From: Osedax frankpressi | Taxonomy: Eukaryota; Annelida; Polychaeta; Sabellida; Siboglinidae | Assembly: GCA_964035775.1 (NCBI GenBank) | Contig: OZ038314.1 | Location: forward strand, 40,594,917-40,658,916 | Direction: 5' to 3' | DNA: 64,000 nt | Shown: in pieces, positions 33,001 to 48,000 of the stretch | Layout: each line of letters starts with the position of its first letter | Numbering within the stretch: the first letter of the stretch is position 1 | Position numbers and translations under genes: made by a program | The notes under the pieces: model-generated | What the model was told of the DNA's origin: nothing | Seen by the model: the letters and a program-made list of their open reading frames with translations, nothing else | The model's database searches: none

Positions 33001-36000
33001 CCTTATGCCCTACCTCCTACTCTACCTTATGCCTACCCCCTACTCTACCTTATGCCCTACCTCCTACTCTACCTTATGCTCTACCTCCTACTCTACCTTA
33101 TGTCCTACCCCCTACTCTACCTTATGCTCTACCCCCTACTCTACCTTATGTTCTACCCCCTACTCTACCTTATGCTCTACCTCCTACTCTACCTTATGCC
33201 TTACCTCCTACTCTACCTTATGCCCTACCTCCTACTCTACCGTATGCCCTACCCCCTACTCTACCTCATGCTCTACCTTATGCCCTACCTCCTACTCTAC
33301 CTTATGCCTACCCCCTACTCTACCTTATGCCCTACCTCCTACTCTACCTTATGCTCTACCTCCTACTCTACCTTATGTCCTACCCCCTACTCTACCTTAT
33401 GCTCTACCCCCTACTCTACCTTATGTTCTACCCCCTACTCTACCTTATGCTCTACCTCCTACTCTACCTTATGCCTTACCCCCTACTCTACCTTATGCTC
33501 TACCCCCTACTCTACCTTATGCCTACCCCCTACTCTACCTTATGCCCTACCTCCTACTCTAACTTATGCCCTACCTCCTACTCTAACTTATGCCCTACCT
33601 CCTACTCTACCTTATGCTCTACCTTATGCCCTACCTCCTACTCTACCTTATGCTCTACCTTATGCCCTACCTCCTACTCTACCTTATGCCTACCCCCTAC
33701 TCTACCTTATGCCCTACCTCCTACTCTACCTTATGCCATACCCCCTACTCTACCTTATGCTCTACCTCCTACTCTACATTATGCCCTACCTCCTACTCTA
33801 CCTTATGCCCTACCCCTACTCTACCTTATGCTCTACCTCCTACTCTACATTATGCCCTACCTCCTACTCTACCTTATGCTCTACCCCCTACTCTACCTTA
33901 TGCCCTACCACATACTCTACCTTATGCTCTACCCCCTACTCTACCTTATGCTCTACCCCCTACTCTACCTTATGCTCTACCCCCTACTCTACCTTATGAC
34001 CTACCTCCTACTCTACCTTATGCCCTACCCCCTACTCTACCTTATGCTCTACCTCCTACTCTACCTTATGCCTACCCCCTACTCTACCTTATGCCCTACC
34101 CCCTACTCTACCTTATGCTCTACCTCCTACTCTACCTTATGCCTACACCCTACTCTACCTTATGCTCTACCCCCTACTCTACATTATGCTCTACCCCCTA
34201 CTCTACCTTATGCCATACCCCCTACTCTACCTTATGCCCTACCTCCTACTCTAACTTATGCCCTACCTCCTACTCTACCTTATGCTCTACCTTATGCCCT
34301 ACCTCCTACTCTACCTTATGCTCTACCCCCTACTCTACCTTATGCCTACCCCCTACTCTACCTTATGCCCTACCCCCTACTCTACCTTATGCTCTACCTC
34401 CTACTCTACCTTATGCCTACCCCCTACTCTACCTTATGCCCTACCTCCTACTCTACCTTATGCTCTACCCCCTACTCTACCTTATGCCTACCCCCTACTC
34501 TACCTTATGCCCTACCCCCTACTCTACCTTATGCCCTACCCCCTACTCTACCTTATGCCCTACCCCCTACTCTACCTTATGCCTACCCCCTACTCTACCT
34601 TATGCCCTACCCCCTACTCTACCTTATGCCTACCCCCTACTCTACCTTATGCCTACCCCTACTCTACCTTATGCCCTACCACATACTCTACCTTATGCCC
34701 TACCCCCTACTCTACCTTATGCCCTACCTCCTACTCTACCTTATGCCTACCCCCTACTCTACCTTATGCCTACCCCCTACTCTACCTTATGCCCTACCTC
34801 CTACTCTACCTTATGCCTACCCCCTACTCTACCTTATGCCCTAACTCCTACTCTACCTTATGCCCTACCCCCTACTCTACCTTATGCCCTACCACATACT
34901 CTACCTTATGCCCTACCCCCTACTCTACATTATGCCCTACCTCCTACTCTAACTTATGCCCTACCTCCTACTCTACCTTATGCTCTACCCCCTACTCTAC
35001 CTTATGCTCTACCTCCTACTCTACCTTATGCCCTACCTCCTACTCTACCTTATGCTCTACCTCCTACTCTACCTTATGCCCTACCTCCTACTCTACCTTA
35101 TGCCCTACCTCCTACTCTACCTTATGCTCTACCCCCTACTCTACCTTATGCCCTACCTCCTACTCTACCTTATGCCCTACCTCCTACTCTACCTTATGCT
35201 CTACCCCCTACTCTACCTTATGCTCTACCTCCTACTCTACCTTATGCCTACCCCCTACTCTACCTTATGCTCTACCCCCTACTCTACCTTATGCTCTACC
35301 CCATACTCTACCTTATGCCTATCCCCTACTCTACCTTATGCCCTACCTCCTACTCTAACTTATGCCCTACCTCCTACTCTAACTTATGCCCTACCTCCTA
35401 CTCTACCTTATGCTCTACCTTATGCCCTACCTCCTACTCTACCTTATGCCTACCCCCTACTCTACCTTATGCCCTACCCCTACTCTACCTTATGCTCTAC
35501 CTCCTACTCTACATTATGCTCTACCCCCTACTCTACCTTATGCCCTACCCCCTACTCTACCTTATGCCTTACCCCTTACTCTACCTTATGCCATACCCCT
35601 TACTCTACCTTATGCCTTACCCCCTAGTCTACCTTATGCCCTACCCCCTACTCTACCTTATGCCTACCCCCTACTCTACCTTATGCCCTACCTCCTACTC
35701 TACCTTATGCTCTACCCCCTACTCTACCTTATGCCTACCCCCTACTCTACCTTATGCCCTACCTCCTACTCTACCTTATGCCCTACCCCCTACTCTACCT
35801 TATGCTCTACCTCCTACTCTACCTTATGCCTACCCCCTACTCTACCTTATGCCATACCCCCTACTCTACCTTATGCTCTACCTCCTACTCTACCTTATGC
35901 CTACCCCCTACTATAACTTATGCCCTACCTCCTGCTCTACCTTATGCCCTACCTCCTACTCTACCTTATGCCTACCCCCTACTCTACCTTATGCCCTACC

Positions 36001-39000
36001 TCCTACTCTACCTTATGCCCTACCCCCTACTCTACCTTATGCTCTACCTCCTACTCTACATTATGCCCTACCTCCTACTCTACCTTATGCTCTACCCCCT
36101 ACTCTACCTTATGCCCTACCACATACTCTACCTTATGCTCTACCCCCTACTCTACCTTATGCTCTACCCCCTACTCTACCTTATGCTCTACCCCCTACTC
36201 TACCTTATGCCCTACCTCCTACTCTACCTTATGCCCTACCCCCTACTCTACCTTATGCTCTACCCCCTACTCTACCTTATGCTCTACCCCCTACTCTACC
36301 TTATGCCCTACCCCCTACTCTACCTTATGCCCTACCCCCTACTCTACCTTATGCCCTACCTCCTACTATACCTTATGCCTACCCCCTACTCTACCTTATG
36401 CCCTACCCCCTACTCTACCTTATGCCTTACCTCCTACTCTACCTTATGCCTACCCCCTACTCTACCTTATGCCCTACCCCCTACTCTACCTTATGCTCTA
36501 CCTCCTACTCTACCTTATGCCCTACCCCCTACTCTACCTTATGCCCTACCCCCTACTCTACCTTATGCCCTACCTCCTACTCTACCTTATGCCCTACCCC
36601 CTACTCTACCTTATGCCCTACCCCCTACTCTACCTTATGCCTTACCTCCTACTCTACCTTATGCCTACCCCCTACTCTACCTTATGCCCTACCCCCTACT
36701 CTACCTTATGCTCTACCTCCTACTCTACCTTATGCCTACCCCCTACTCTACCTTATGCCTACCCCCTACTCTACCTTATGCCCTACCTCCTACTCTACCT
36801 TATGCCTACCCCCTACTCTACCTTATGCCCTACCTCCTACTCTACCTTATGCCCTACCCCTACTCTACCTTATGCCCTACCACATACTCTACCTTATGCC
36901 CTACCCCCTACTCTACCTTATGCCCTACCTCCTACTCTAACTTATGCCCTACCTCCTACTCTACCTTATGCTCTACCCCCTACTCTACCTTATGCTCTAC
37001 CTCCTACTCTACCTCCTACTCTACCTTATGCCCTACCACCTACTCTACCTTATGCCCTACCTCCTACTCTACCTTATGCCCTACCTCCTACTCTACCTTA
37101 TGCCCTACCCCCTACTCTACCTTATGCCCTACCTCCTACTCTAACTTATGCCCTACCTCCTACTCTACCTTATGCCCTACCTCCTACTCTACCTTATGCC
37201 CTACCTCCTACTCTACCTTATGCCCTACCTCCTACTCTACCTTATGCCCTACCTCCTACTCTACCTTATGCCCTACCTCCTACTCTACCTTATGCTCTAC
37301 CCCCTACTCTACCTTATGCCCTACCTCTTACTCTACCTTATGCCCTACCTCCTACTCTACCTTATGCTCTACCCCCTACTCTACCTTATGCCCTACCCCC
37401 TACTCTACCTTATGCCCTACCCCTTACTCTACCTTATGCCCTACCCCCTACTCTACCTTATGCCCTACCCCCTACTCTACCTTATGCCCTACCTCCTACT
37501 CTACCTTATGCCCTACCTCCTACTCTACCTTATGCCCTACCTCCTACTCTACCTTATGCTCTACCCCCTACTCTACCTTATGCTCTACCTCCTACTCTAC
37601 ATTATGCCTTACCTCCTACTCTACCTTATGCCCTACCCCCTACTCTACATTATGCCCTACCTCCTACTCTACCTTATGCCCTACCCCCTACTCTACCTTA
37701 TGCCCTACTACATACTCTACCTTATGCCCTACCCCCTACTCTACCTTATGCTCTACCTCCTACTCTATATTATGCCCTACCCCCTACTCTACCTTATGCC
37801 TACCCCCTACTCTACCTTATGCCATACCCCCTACTCTACCTTATGCCCTACTACATACTCTACCTTATGCCCTACCTCATACTCTACCTTATGCTCTACC
37901 TTATGCCCTACCTTATGCTCTACCCCCTACTCTACCTTATGCTCTACCTCCTACTCTACATTATGCCCTACCTCCTACTCTACCTTATGCCCTACCCCCT
38001 ACTCTACCTTATGCCCTACCTCCTACTCTAACTTATGCCCTACCTCCTACTCTACCTTATGCCCTACCTCCTACTCTACCTTATGCCCTACCTCCTACTC
38101 TACCTTATGCCCTACCTCCTACTCTACCTTATGCTCTACCCCCTACTCTACCTTATGCCCTACCTCTTACTCTACCTTATGCCCTACCTCCTACTCTACC
38201 TTATGCTCTACCCCCTACTCTACCTTATGCCCTACCCCCTACTCTACCTTATGCCCTACCCCTTACTCTACCTTATGCCCTACCCCCTACTCTACCTTAA
38301 GCCCTACCCCCTACTCTACCTTATGCCCTACCTCCTACTCTACCTTATGCCCTACCTCCTACTCTACCTTATGCCCTACCTCCTACTCTACCTTATGCTC
38401 TACCCCCTACTCTACCTTATGCTCTACCTCCTACTCTACATTATGCCTTACCTCCTACTCTACCTTATGCCCTACCCCCTACTCTACCTTATGCTCTACC
38501 TCCTACTCTACATTATGCCCTACCTCCTACTCTACCTTATGCCCTACCCCCTACTCTACCTTATGCCCTACTACATACTCTACCTTATGCCCTACCCCCT
38601 ACTCTACCTTATGCTCTACCTCCTACTCTATATTATGCCCTACCCCCTACTCTACCTTATGCCTACCCCCTACTCTACCTTATGCCATACCCCCTACTCT
38701 ACCTTATGCCCTACTACATACTCTACCTTATGCCCTACCTCCTACTCTACCTTATGCTCTACCTTATGCCCTACCTCCTACTCTACCTTATGCCCTACCC
38801 CCTACTCTACCTTATGCCCTACCCCCTACTCTACCTTATGCCCTACCCCCTACTCTACCTTATGCTCTACCTCCTACTCTACCTTATGCCTACCCCCTAC
38901 TCTACCTTATGCTCTACCCCCTACTCTACCTTATGTTCTACCCCCTACTCTACCTTATGCTCTACCTCCTACTCTACCTTATGCCTTACCTCCTACTCTA

Positions 39001-42000
39001 CCTTATGCCCTACCTCCTACTCTACCTTATGCCCTACCCCCTACTCTACCTTATGCTCTACCTTATGCCCTACCTCCTACTCTACCTTATGTCCTACCCC
39101 CTACTCTACATTATGCCCTACCTCCTACTCTACCTTATGCTCTACCCCCTACTCTACCTTATGTTCTACCCCCTACTCTACCTTATGCTCTACCTCCTAC
39201 TCTACCTTATGCCTACCCCTACTCTACCTTATGCTCTACCCCCTACTCTACCTTATGTTCTACCCCCTACTCTACCTTATGCTCTACCTCCTACTCTACC
39301 TTATGCCTTACCTCCTACTCTACCTTATGCCCTACCTCCTACTCTACCTTATGCCCTACCCCCTACTCTACCTTATGCTCTACCTTATGCCCTACCCCCT
39401 ACTCTACCTTATGCCTACCCCCTACTCTACCTTATGTTCTACCCCCTACTCTACCTTATGCTCTACCTCCTACTCTACCTTATGTCCTACCCCCTACTCT
39501 ACCTTATGCCCTACCCCCTACTCTACCTTATGCTCTACCCCCTACTCTACATTATGTTCTACCCCCTACTCTACCTTATGCTCTACCTCCTACTCTACCT
39601 TATGCCTTACCCCCTACTCTACCTTATGCTCTACCCCCTACTCTACCTTATGCCTACCCCCTACTCTACCTTATGCCCTACCTCCTACTCTAACTTATGC
39701 CCTACCTCCTACTCTAACTTATGCCCTACCTCCTACTCTACCTTATGCTCTACCTTATGCCCTACCTCCTACTCTACCTTATGCTCTACCTTATGCCCTA
39801 CCCCCTACTCTACCTTATGCCCTACCTCCTACTCTACCTTATGCCCTACCTCCTACTCTACCTTATGCCCTACCTCCTACTCTACCTTATGCTCTACCCC
39901 CTACTCTACCTTATGCTCTACCTCCTACTCTACATTATGCCTTACCTCCTACTCTACCTTATGCCCTACCCCCTACTCTACATTATGCCCTACCTCCTAC
40001 TCTACCTTATGCCCTACCCCCTACTCTACCTTATGCCCTACTACATACTCTACCTTATGCCCTACCCCCTACTCTACCTTATGCTCTACCTCCTACTCTA
40101 TATTATGCCCTACCCCCTACTCTACCTTATGCCTACCCCCTACTCTACCTTATGCCATACCCCCTACTCTACCTTATGCCCTACTACATACTCTACCTTA
40201 TGCCCTACCTCATACTCTACCTTATGCTCTACCTTATGCCCTACCTTATGCTCTACCCCCTACTCTACCTTATGCTCTACCTCCTACTCTACATTATGCC
40301 CTACCTCCTACTCTACCTTATGCCCTACCCCCTACTCTACCTTATGCCCTACCTCCTACTCTAACTTATGCCCTACCTCCTACTCTACCTTATGCCCTAC
40401 CTCCTACTCTACCTTATGCCCTACCTCCTACTCTACCTTATGCCCTACCTCCTACTCTACCTTATGCTCTACCCCCTACTCTACCTTATGCCCTACCTCT
40501 TACTCTACCTTATGCCCTACCTCCTACTCTACCTTATGCTCTACCCCCTACTCTACCTTATGCCCTACCCCCTACTCTACCTTATGCCCTACCCCTTACT
40601 CTACCTTATGCCCTACCCCCTACTCTACCTTAAGCCCTACCCCCTACTCTACCTTATGCCCTACCTCCTACTCTACCTTATGCCCTACCTCCTACTCTAC
40701 CTTATGCCCTACCTCCTACTCTACCTTATGCTCTACCCCCTACTCTACCTTATGCTCTACCTCCTACTCTACATTATGCCTTACCTCCTACTCTACCTTA
40801 TGCCCTACCCCCTACTCTACCTTATGCTCTACCTCCTACTCTACATTATGCCCTACCTCCTACTCTACCTTATGCCCTACCCCCTACTCTACCTTATGCC
40901 CTACTACATACTCTACCTTATGCCCTACCCCCTACTCTACCTTATGCTCTACCTCCTACTCTATATTATGCCCTACCCCCTACTCTACCTTATGCCTACC
41001 CCCTACTCTACCTTATGCCATACCCCCTACTCTACCTTATGCCCTACTACATACTCTACCTTATGCCCTACCTCCTACTCTACCTTATGCTCTACCTTAT
41101 GCCCTACCTCCTACTCTACCTTATGCCCTACCCCCTACTCTACCTTATGCCCTACCCCCTACTCTACCTTATGCCCTACCCCCTACTCTACCTTATGCTC
41201 TACCTCCTACTCTACCTTATGCCTACCCCCTACTCTACCTTATGCTCTACCCCCTACTCTACCTTATGTTCTACCCCCTACTCTACCTTATGCTCTACCT
41301 CCTACTCTACCTTATGCCTTACCTCCTACTCTACCTTATGCCCTACCTCCTACTCTACCTTATGCCCTACCCCCTACTCTACCTTATGCTCTACCTTATG
41401 CCCTACCTCCTACTCTACCTTATGTCCTACCCCCTACTCTACATTATGCCCTACCTCCTACTCTACCTTATGCTCTACCCCCTACTCTACCTTATGTTCT
41501 ACCCCCTACTCTACCTTATGCTCTACCTCCTACTCTACCTTATGCCTACCCCTACTCTACCTTATGCTCTACCCCCTACTCTACCTTATGTTCTACCCCC
41601 TACTCTACCTTATGCTCTACCTCCTACTCTACCTTATGCCTTACCTCCTACTCTACCTTATGCCCTACCTCCTACTCTACCTTATGCCCTACCCCCTACT
41701 CTACCTTATGCTCTACCTTATGCCCTACCCCCTACTCTACCTTATGCCTACCCCCTACTCTACCTTATGTTCTACCCCCTACTCTACCTTATGCTCTACC
41801 TCCTACTCTACCTTATGTCCTACCCCCTACTCTACCTTATGCCCTACCCCCTACTCTACCTTATGCTCTACCCCCTACTCTACATTATGTTCTACCCCCT
41901 ACTCTACCTTATGCTCTACCTCCTACTCTACCTTATGCCTTACCCCCTACTCTACCTTATGCTCTACCCCCTACTCTACCTTATGCCTACCCCCTACTCT

Positions 42001-45000
42001 ACCTTATGCCCTACCTCCTACTCTAACTTATGCCCTACCTCCTACTCTAACTTATGCCCTACCTCCTACTCTACCTTATGCTCTACCTTATGCCCTACCT
42101 CCTACTCTACCTTATGCTCTACCTTATGCCCTACCTCCTACTCTACCTTATGCCTACCCCCTACTCTACCTTATGCCCTACCTCCTACTCTACCTTATGC
42201 CATACCCCCTACTCTACCTTATGCTCTACCTCCTACTCTACATTATGCCCTACCTCCTACTCTACCTTATGCCCTACCCCCTACTCTACCTTATGATCTA
42301 CCTCCTACTCTACATTATGCCCTACCTCCTACTCTACCTTATGCTCTACCCCTACTCTACCTTATGCCCTACCACATACTCTACCTTATGCTCTACCCCC
42401 TACTCTACCTTATGCTCTACCCCCTACTCTACCTTATGCTCTACCCCCTACTCTACCTTATGCCCTACCTCCTACTCTACCTTATGCCCTACCCCTACTC
42501 TACCTTATGCTCTACCTCCTACTCTACCTTATGCCTACCCCCTACTCTACCTTATGCCCTACCCCCTACTCTACCGTATGCTCTACCTCCTACTCTACCT
42601 TATGCCTACCCCCTACTCTACCTTATGCTCTACCCCCTACTCTACCTTATGCTCTACCCCCTACTCTACCTTATGCCATACCCCCTACTCTACCTTATGC
42701 CCTACCTCCTACTCTAACTTATGCCCTACCTCCTACTCTACCTTATGCTCTACCTTATGCCCTACCTCCTACTCTACCTTATGCTCTACCCCCTACTCTA
42801 CCTTATGCCTACCCCCTACTCTACCTTATGCCCTACCCCCTACTCTACCTTATGCTCTACCTCCTACTCTACCTTATGCCTACCCCCTACTCTACCTTAT
42901 GCCCTACCTCCTACTCTACCTTATGCTCTACCCCCTACTCTACCTTATGCCTACCCCCTACTCTACCTTATGCCCTACCCCCTACTCTACCTTATGCCCT
43001 ACCCCCTACTCTACCTTATGCCCTACCCCCTACTCTACCTTATGCCCTACCTCCTACTCTACCTTATGCCTACCCCCTACTCTACCTTATGCCTACCCCC
43101 TACTCTACCTTATGCCCTACCTCCTACTCTACCTTATGCCTACCCCCTACTCTACCTTATGCCCTACCTCCTACTCTACCTTATGCCCTACCCCCTACTC
43201 TACCTTATGCCCTACCACATACTCTACCTTATGCCCTACCCCCTACTCTACCTTATGCCCTACCTCCTACTCTAACTTATGCCCTACCTCCTACTCTACC
43301 TTATGCTCTACCCCCTACTCTACCTTATTCTCTACCTCCTACTCTACCTTATGCCCTACCTCCTACTCTACCTTATGCCCTACCTCCTACTCTACCTTAT
43401 GCTCTACCTCCTACTCTACCTTATGCCCTACCCCCTACTCTACCTTATGCCCTACCTCCTACTCTAACTTATGCCCTACCTCCTACTCTACCTTATGCCC
43501 TACCTCCTACTCTATCTTATGCCCTACCTCCTACTCTACCTTATGCCCTACCTCCTACTCTACCTTATGCCCTACCTCCTACTCTACCTTATGCCCTACC
43601 TCCTACTCTACCTTATGCTCTACCCCCTACTCTACCTTATACCCTACCTCTTACTCTACCTTATGCCCTACCTCCTACTCTACCTTATGCTCTACCCCCT
43701 ACTCTACCTTATGCCCTACCCCCTACTCTACCTTATGCCCTACCCCTTACTCTACCTTATGCCCTACCCCCTACTCTACCTTATGCCCTACCCCCTACTC
43801 TACCTTATGCCCTACCTCCTACTCTACCTTATGCCCTACCTCCTACTCTACCTTATGCCCTACCTCCTACTCTACCTTATGCTCTACCCCCTACTCTACC
43901 TTATGCTCTACCTCCTACTCTACATTATGCCTTACCTCCTACTCTACCTTATGCCCTACCCCCTACTCTACATTATGCCCTACCTCCTACTCTACCTTAT
44001 GCCCTACCCCCTACTCTACCTTATGCCCTACTACATACTCTACCTTATGCCCTACCCCCTACTCTACCTTATGCTCTACCTCCTACTCTATATTATGCCC
44101 TACCCCCTACTCTACCTTATGCCTACCCCCTACTCTACCTTATGCCATACCCCTACTCTACCTTATGCCCTACTACATACTCTACCTTATGCCCTACCTC
44201 ATACTCTACCTTATGCTCTACCTTATGCCCTACCTTATGCTCTACCTCCTACTCTACCTTATGCTCTACCCCCTACTCTACCTTATGCTCTACCTCCTAC
44301 TCTACATTATGCCCTACCTCCTACTCTACCTTATGCCCTACCCCCTACTCTACCTTATGCCCTACCTCCTACTCTAACTTATGCCCTACCTCCTACTCTA
44401 CCTTATGCCCTACCTCCTACTCTACCTTATGCCCTACCTCCTACTCTACCTTATGCCCTACCTCCTACTCTACCTTATGCTCTACCCCCTACTCTACCTT
44501 ATGCCCTACCTCTTACTCTACCTTATGCCCTACCTCCTACTCTACCTTATGCTCTACCCCCTACTCTACCTTATGCCCTACCCCCTACTCTACCTTATGC
44601 CCTACCCCTTACTCTACCTTATGCCCTACCCCCTACTCTACCTTATGCCCTACCCCCTACTCTACCTTATGCCCTACCTCCTACTCTACCTTATGCCCTA
44701 CCTCCTACTCTACCTTATGCCCTACCTCCTACTCTACCTTATGCTCTACCCCCTACTCTACCTTATGCTCTACCTCCTACTCTACATTATGCCTTACCTC
44801 CTACTCTACCTTATGCCCTACCCCCTACTCTACCTTATGCTCTACCTCCTACTCTACATTATGCCCTACCTCCTACTCTACCTTATGCCCTACCCCCTAC
44901 TCTACCTTATGCCCTACTACATACTCTACCTTATGCCCTACCCCCTACTCTACATTATGCTCTACCTCCTACTCTATATTATGCCCTACCCCCTACTCTA

Positions 45001-48000
45001 CCTTATGCCTACCCCCTACTCTACCTTATGCCATACCCCCTACTCTACCTTATGCCCTACTACATACTCTACCTTATGCCCTACCCCCTACTCTACCTTA
45101 TGCCCTACCTCCTACTCTAACTTATGCCCTACCTCCTACTCTAACTTATGCCCTACCTCCTACTCTACCTTATGCTCTACCTTATGCCCTACCTCCTACT
45201 CTACCTTATGCTCTACCTTATGCCCTACCTCCTACTCTACCTTATGCCTACCCCCTACTCTACCTTATGCCCTACCTCCTACTCTACCTTATGCCATACC
45301 CCCTACTCTACCTTATGCTCTACCTCCTACTCTACATTATGCCCTACCTCCTACTCTACCTTATGCCCTACCCCCTACTCTACCTTATGATCTACCTCCT
45401 ACTCTACATTATGCCCTACCTCCTACTCTACCTTATGCTCTACCCCTACTCTACCTTATGCCCTACCACATACTCTACCTTATGCTCTACCCCCTACTCT
45501 ACCTTATGCTCTACCCCCTACTCTACCTTATGCTCTACCCCCTACTCTACCTTATGCCCTACCTCCTACTCTACCTTATGCCCTACCCCTACTCTACCTT
45601 ATGCTCTACCTCCTACTCTACCTTATGCCTACCCCCTACTCTACCTTATGCCCTACCCCCTACTCTACCGTATGCTCTACCTCCTACTCTACCTTATGCC
45701 TACCCCCTACTCTACCTTATGCTCTACCCCCTACTCTACCTTATGCTCTACCCCCTACTCTACCTTATGCCATACCCCCTACTCTACCTTATGCCCTACC
45801 TCCTACTCTAACTTATGCCCTACCTCCTACTCTACCTTATGCTCTACCTTATGCCCTACCTCCTACTCTACCTTATGCTCTACCCCCTACTCTACCTTAT
45901 GCCTACCCCCTACTCTACCTTATGCCCTACCCCCTACTCTACCTTATGCTCTACCTCCTACTCTACCTTATGCCTACCCCCTACTCTACCTTATGCCCTA
46001 CCTCCTACTCTACCTTATGCTCTACCCCCTACTCTACCTTATGCCTACCCCCTACTCTACCTTATGCCCTACCCCCTACTCTACCTTATGCCCTACCCCC
46101 TACTCTACCTTATGCCCTACCCCCTACTCTACCTTATGCCCTACCTCCTACTCTACCTTATGCCTACCCCCTACTCTACCTTATGCCTACCCCCTACTCT
46201 ACCTTATGCCCTACCTCCTACTCTACCTTATGCCTACCCCCTACTCTACCTTATGCCCTACCTCCTACTCTACCTTATGCCCTACCCCCTACTCTACCTT
46301 ATGCCCTACCACATACTCTACCTTATGCCCTACCCCCTACTCTACCTTATGCCCTACCTCCTACTCTAACTTATGCCCTACCTCCTACTCTACCTTATGC
46401 TCTACCCCCTACTCTACCTTATTCTCTACCTCCTACTCTACCTTATGCCCTACCTCCTACTCTACCTTATGCCCTACCTCCTACTCTACCTTATGCTCTA
46501 CCTCCTACTCTACCTTATGCCCTACCCCCTACTCTACCTTATGCCCTACCTCCTACTCTAACTTATGCCCTACCTCCTACTCTACCTTATGCCCTACCTC
46601 CTACTCTATCTTATGCCCTACCTCCTACTCTACCTTATGCCCTACCTCCTACTCTACCTTATGCCCTACCTCCTACTCTACCTTATGCCCTACCTCCTAC
46701 TCTACCTTATGCTCTACCCCCTACTCTACCTTATACCCTACCTCTTACTCTACCTTATGCCCTACCTCCTACTCTACCTTATGCTCTACCCCCTACTCTA
46801 CCTTATGCCCTACCCCCTACTCTACCTTATGCCCTACCCCTTACTCTACCTTATGCCCTACCCCCTACTCTACCTTATGCCCTACCCCCTACTCTACCTT
46901 ATGCCCTACCTCCTACTCTACCTTATGCCCTACCTCCTACTCTACCTTATGCCCTACCTCCTACTCTACCTTATGCTCTACCCCCTACTCTACCTTATGC
47001 TCTACCTCCTACTCTACATTATGCCTTACCTCCTACTCTACCTTATGCCCTACCCCCTACTCTACATTATGCCCTACCTCCTACTCTACCTTATGCCCTA
47101 CCCCCTACTCTACCTTATGCCCTACTACATACTCTACCTTATGCCCTACCCCCTACTCTACCTTATGCTCTACCTCCTACTCTATATTATGCCCTACCCC
47201 CTACTCTACCTTATGCCTACCCCCTACTCTACCTTATGCCATACCCCTACTCTACCTTATGCCCTACTACATACTCTACCTTATGCCCTACCTCATACTC
47301 TACCTTATGCTCTACCTTATGCCCTACCTTATGCTCTACCTCCTACTCTACCTTATGCTCTACCCCCTACTCTACCTTATGCTCTACCTCCTACTCTACA
47401 TTATGCCCTACCTCCTACTCTACCTTATGCCCTACCCCCTACTCTACCTTATGCCCTACCTCCTACTCTAACTTATGCCCTACCTCCTACTCTACCTTAT
47501 GCCCTACCTCCTACTCTACCTTATGCCCTACCTCCTACTCTACCTTATGCCCTACCTCCTACTCTACCTTATGCTCTACCCCCTACTCTACCTTATGCCC
47601 TACCTCTTACTCTACCTTATGCCCTACCTCCTACTCTACCTTATGCTCTACCCCCTACTCTACCTTATGCCCTACCCCCTACTCTACCTTATGCCCTACC
47701 CCTTACTCTACCTTATGCCCTACCCCCTACTCTACCTTATGCCCTACCCCCTACTCTACCTTATGCCCTACCTCCTACTCTACCTTATGCCCTACCTCCT
47801 ACTCTACCTTATGCCCTACCTCCTACTCTACCTTATGCTCTACCCCCTACTCTACCTTATGCTCTACCTCCTACTCTACATTATGCCTTACCTCCTACTC
47901 TACCTTATGCCCTACCCCCTACTCTACCTTATGCTCTACCTCCTACTCTACATTATGCCCTACCTCCTACTCTACCTTATGCCCTACCCCCTACTCTACC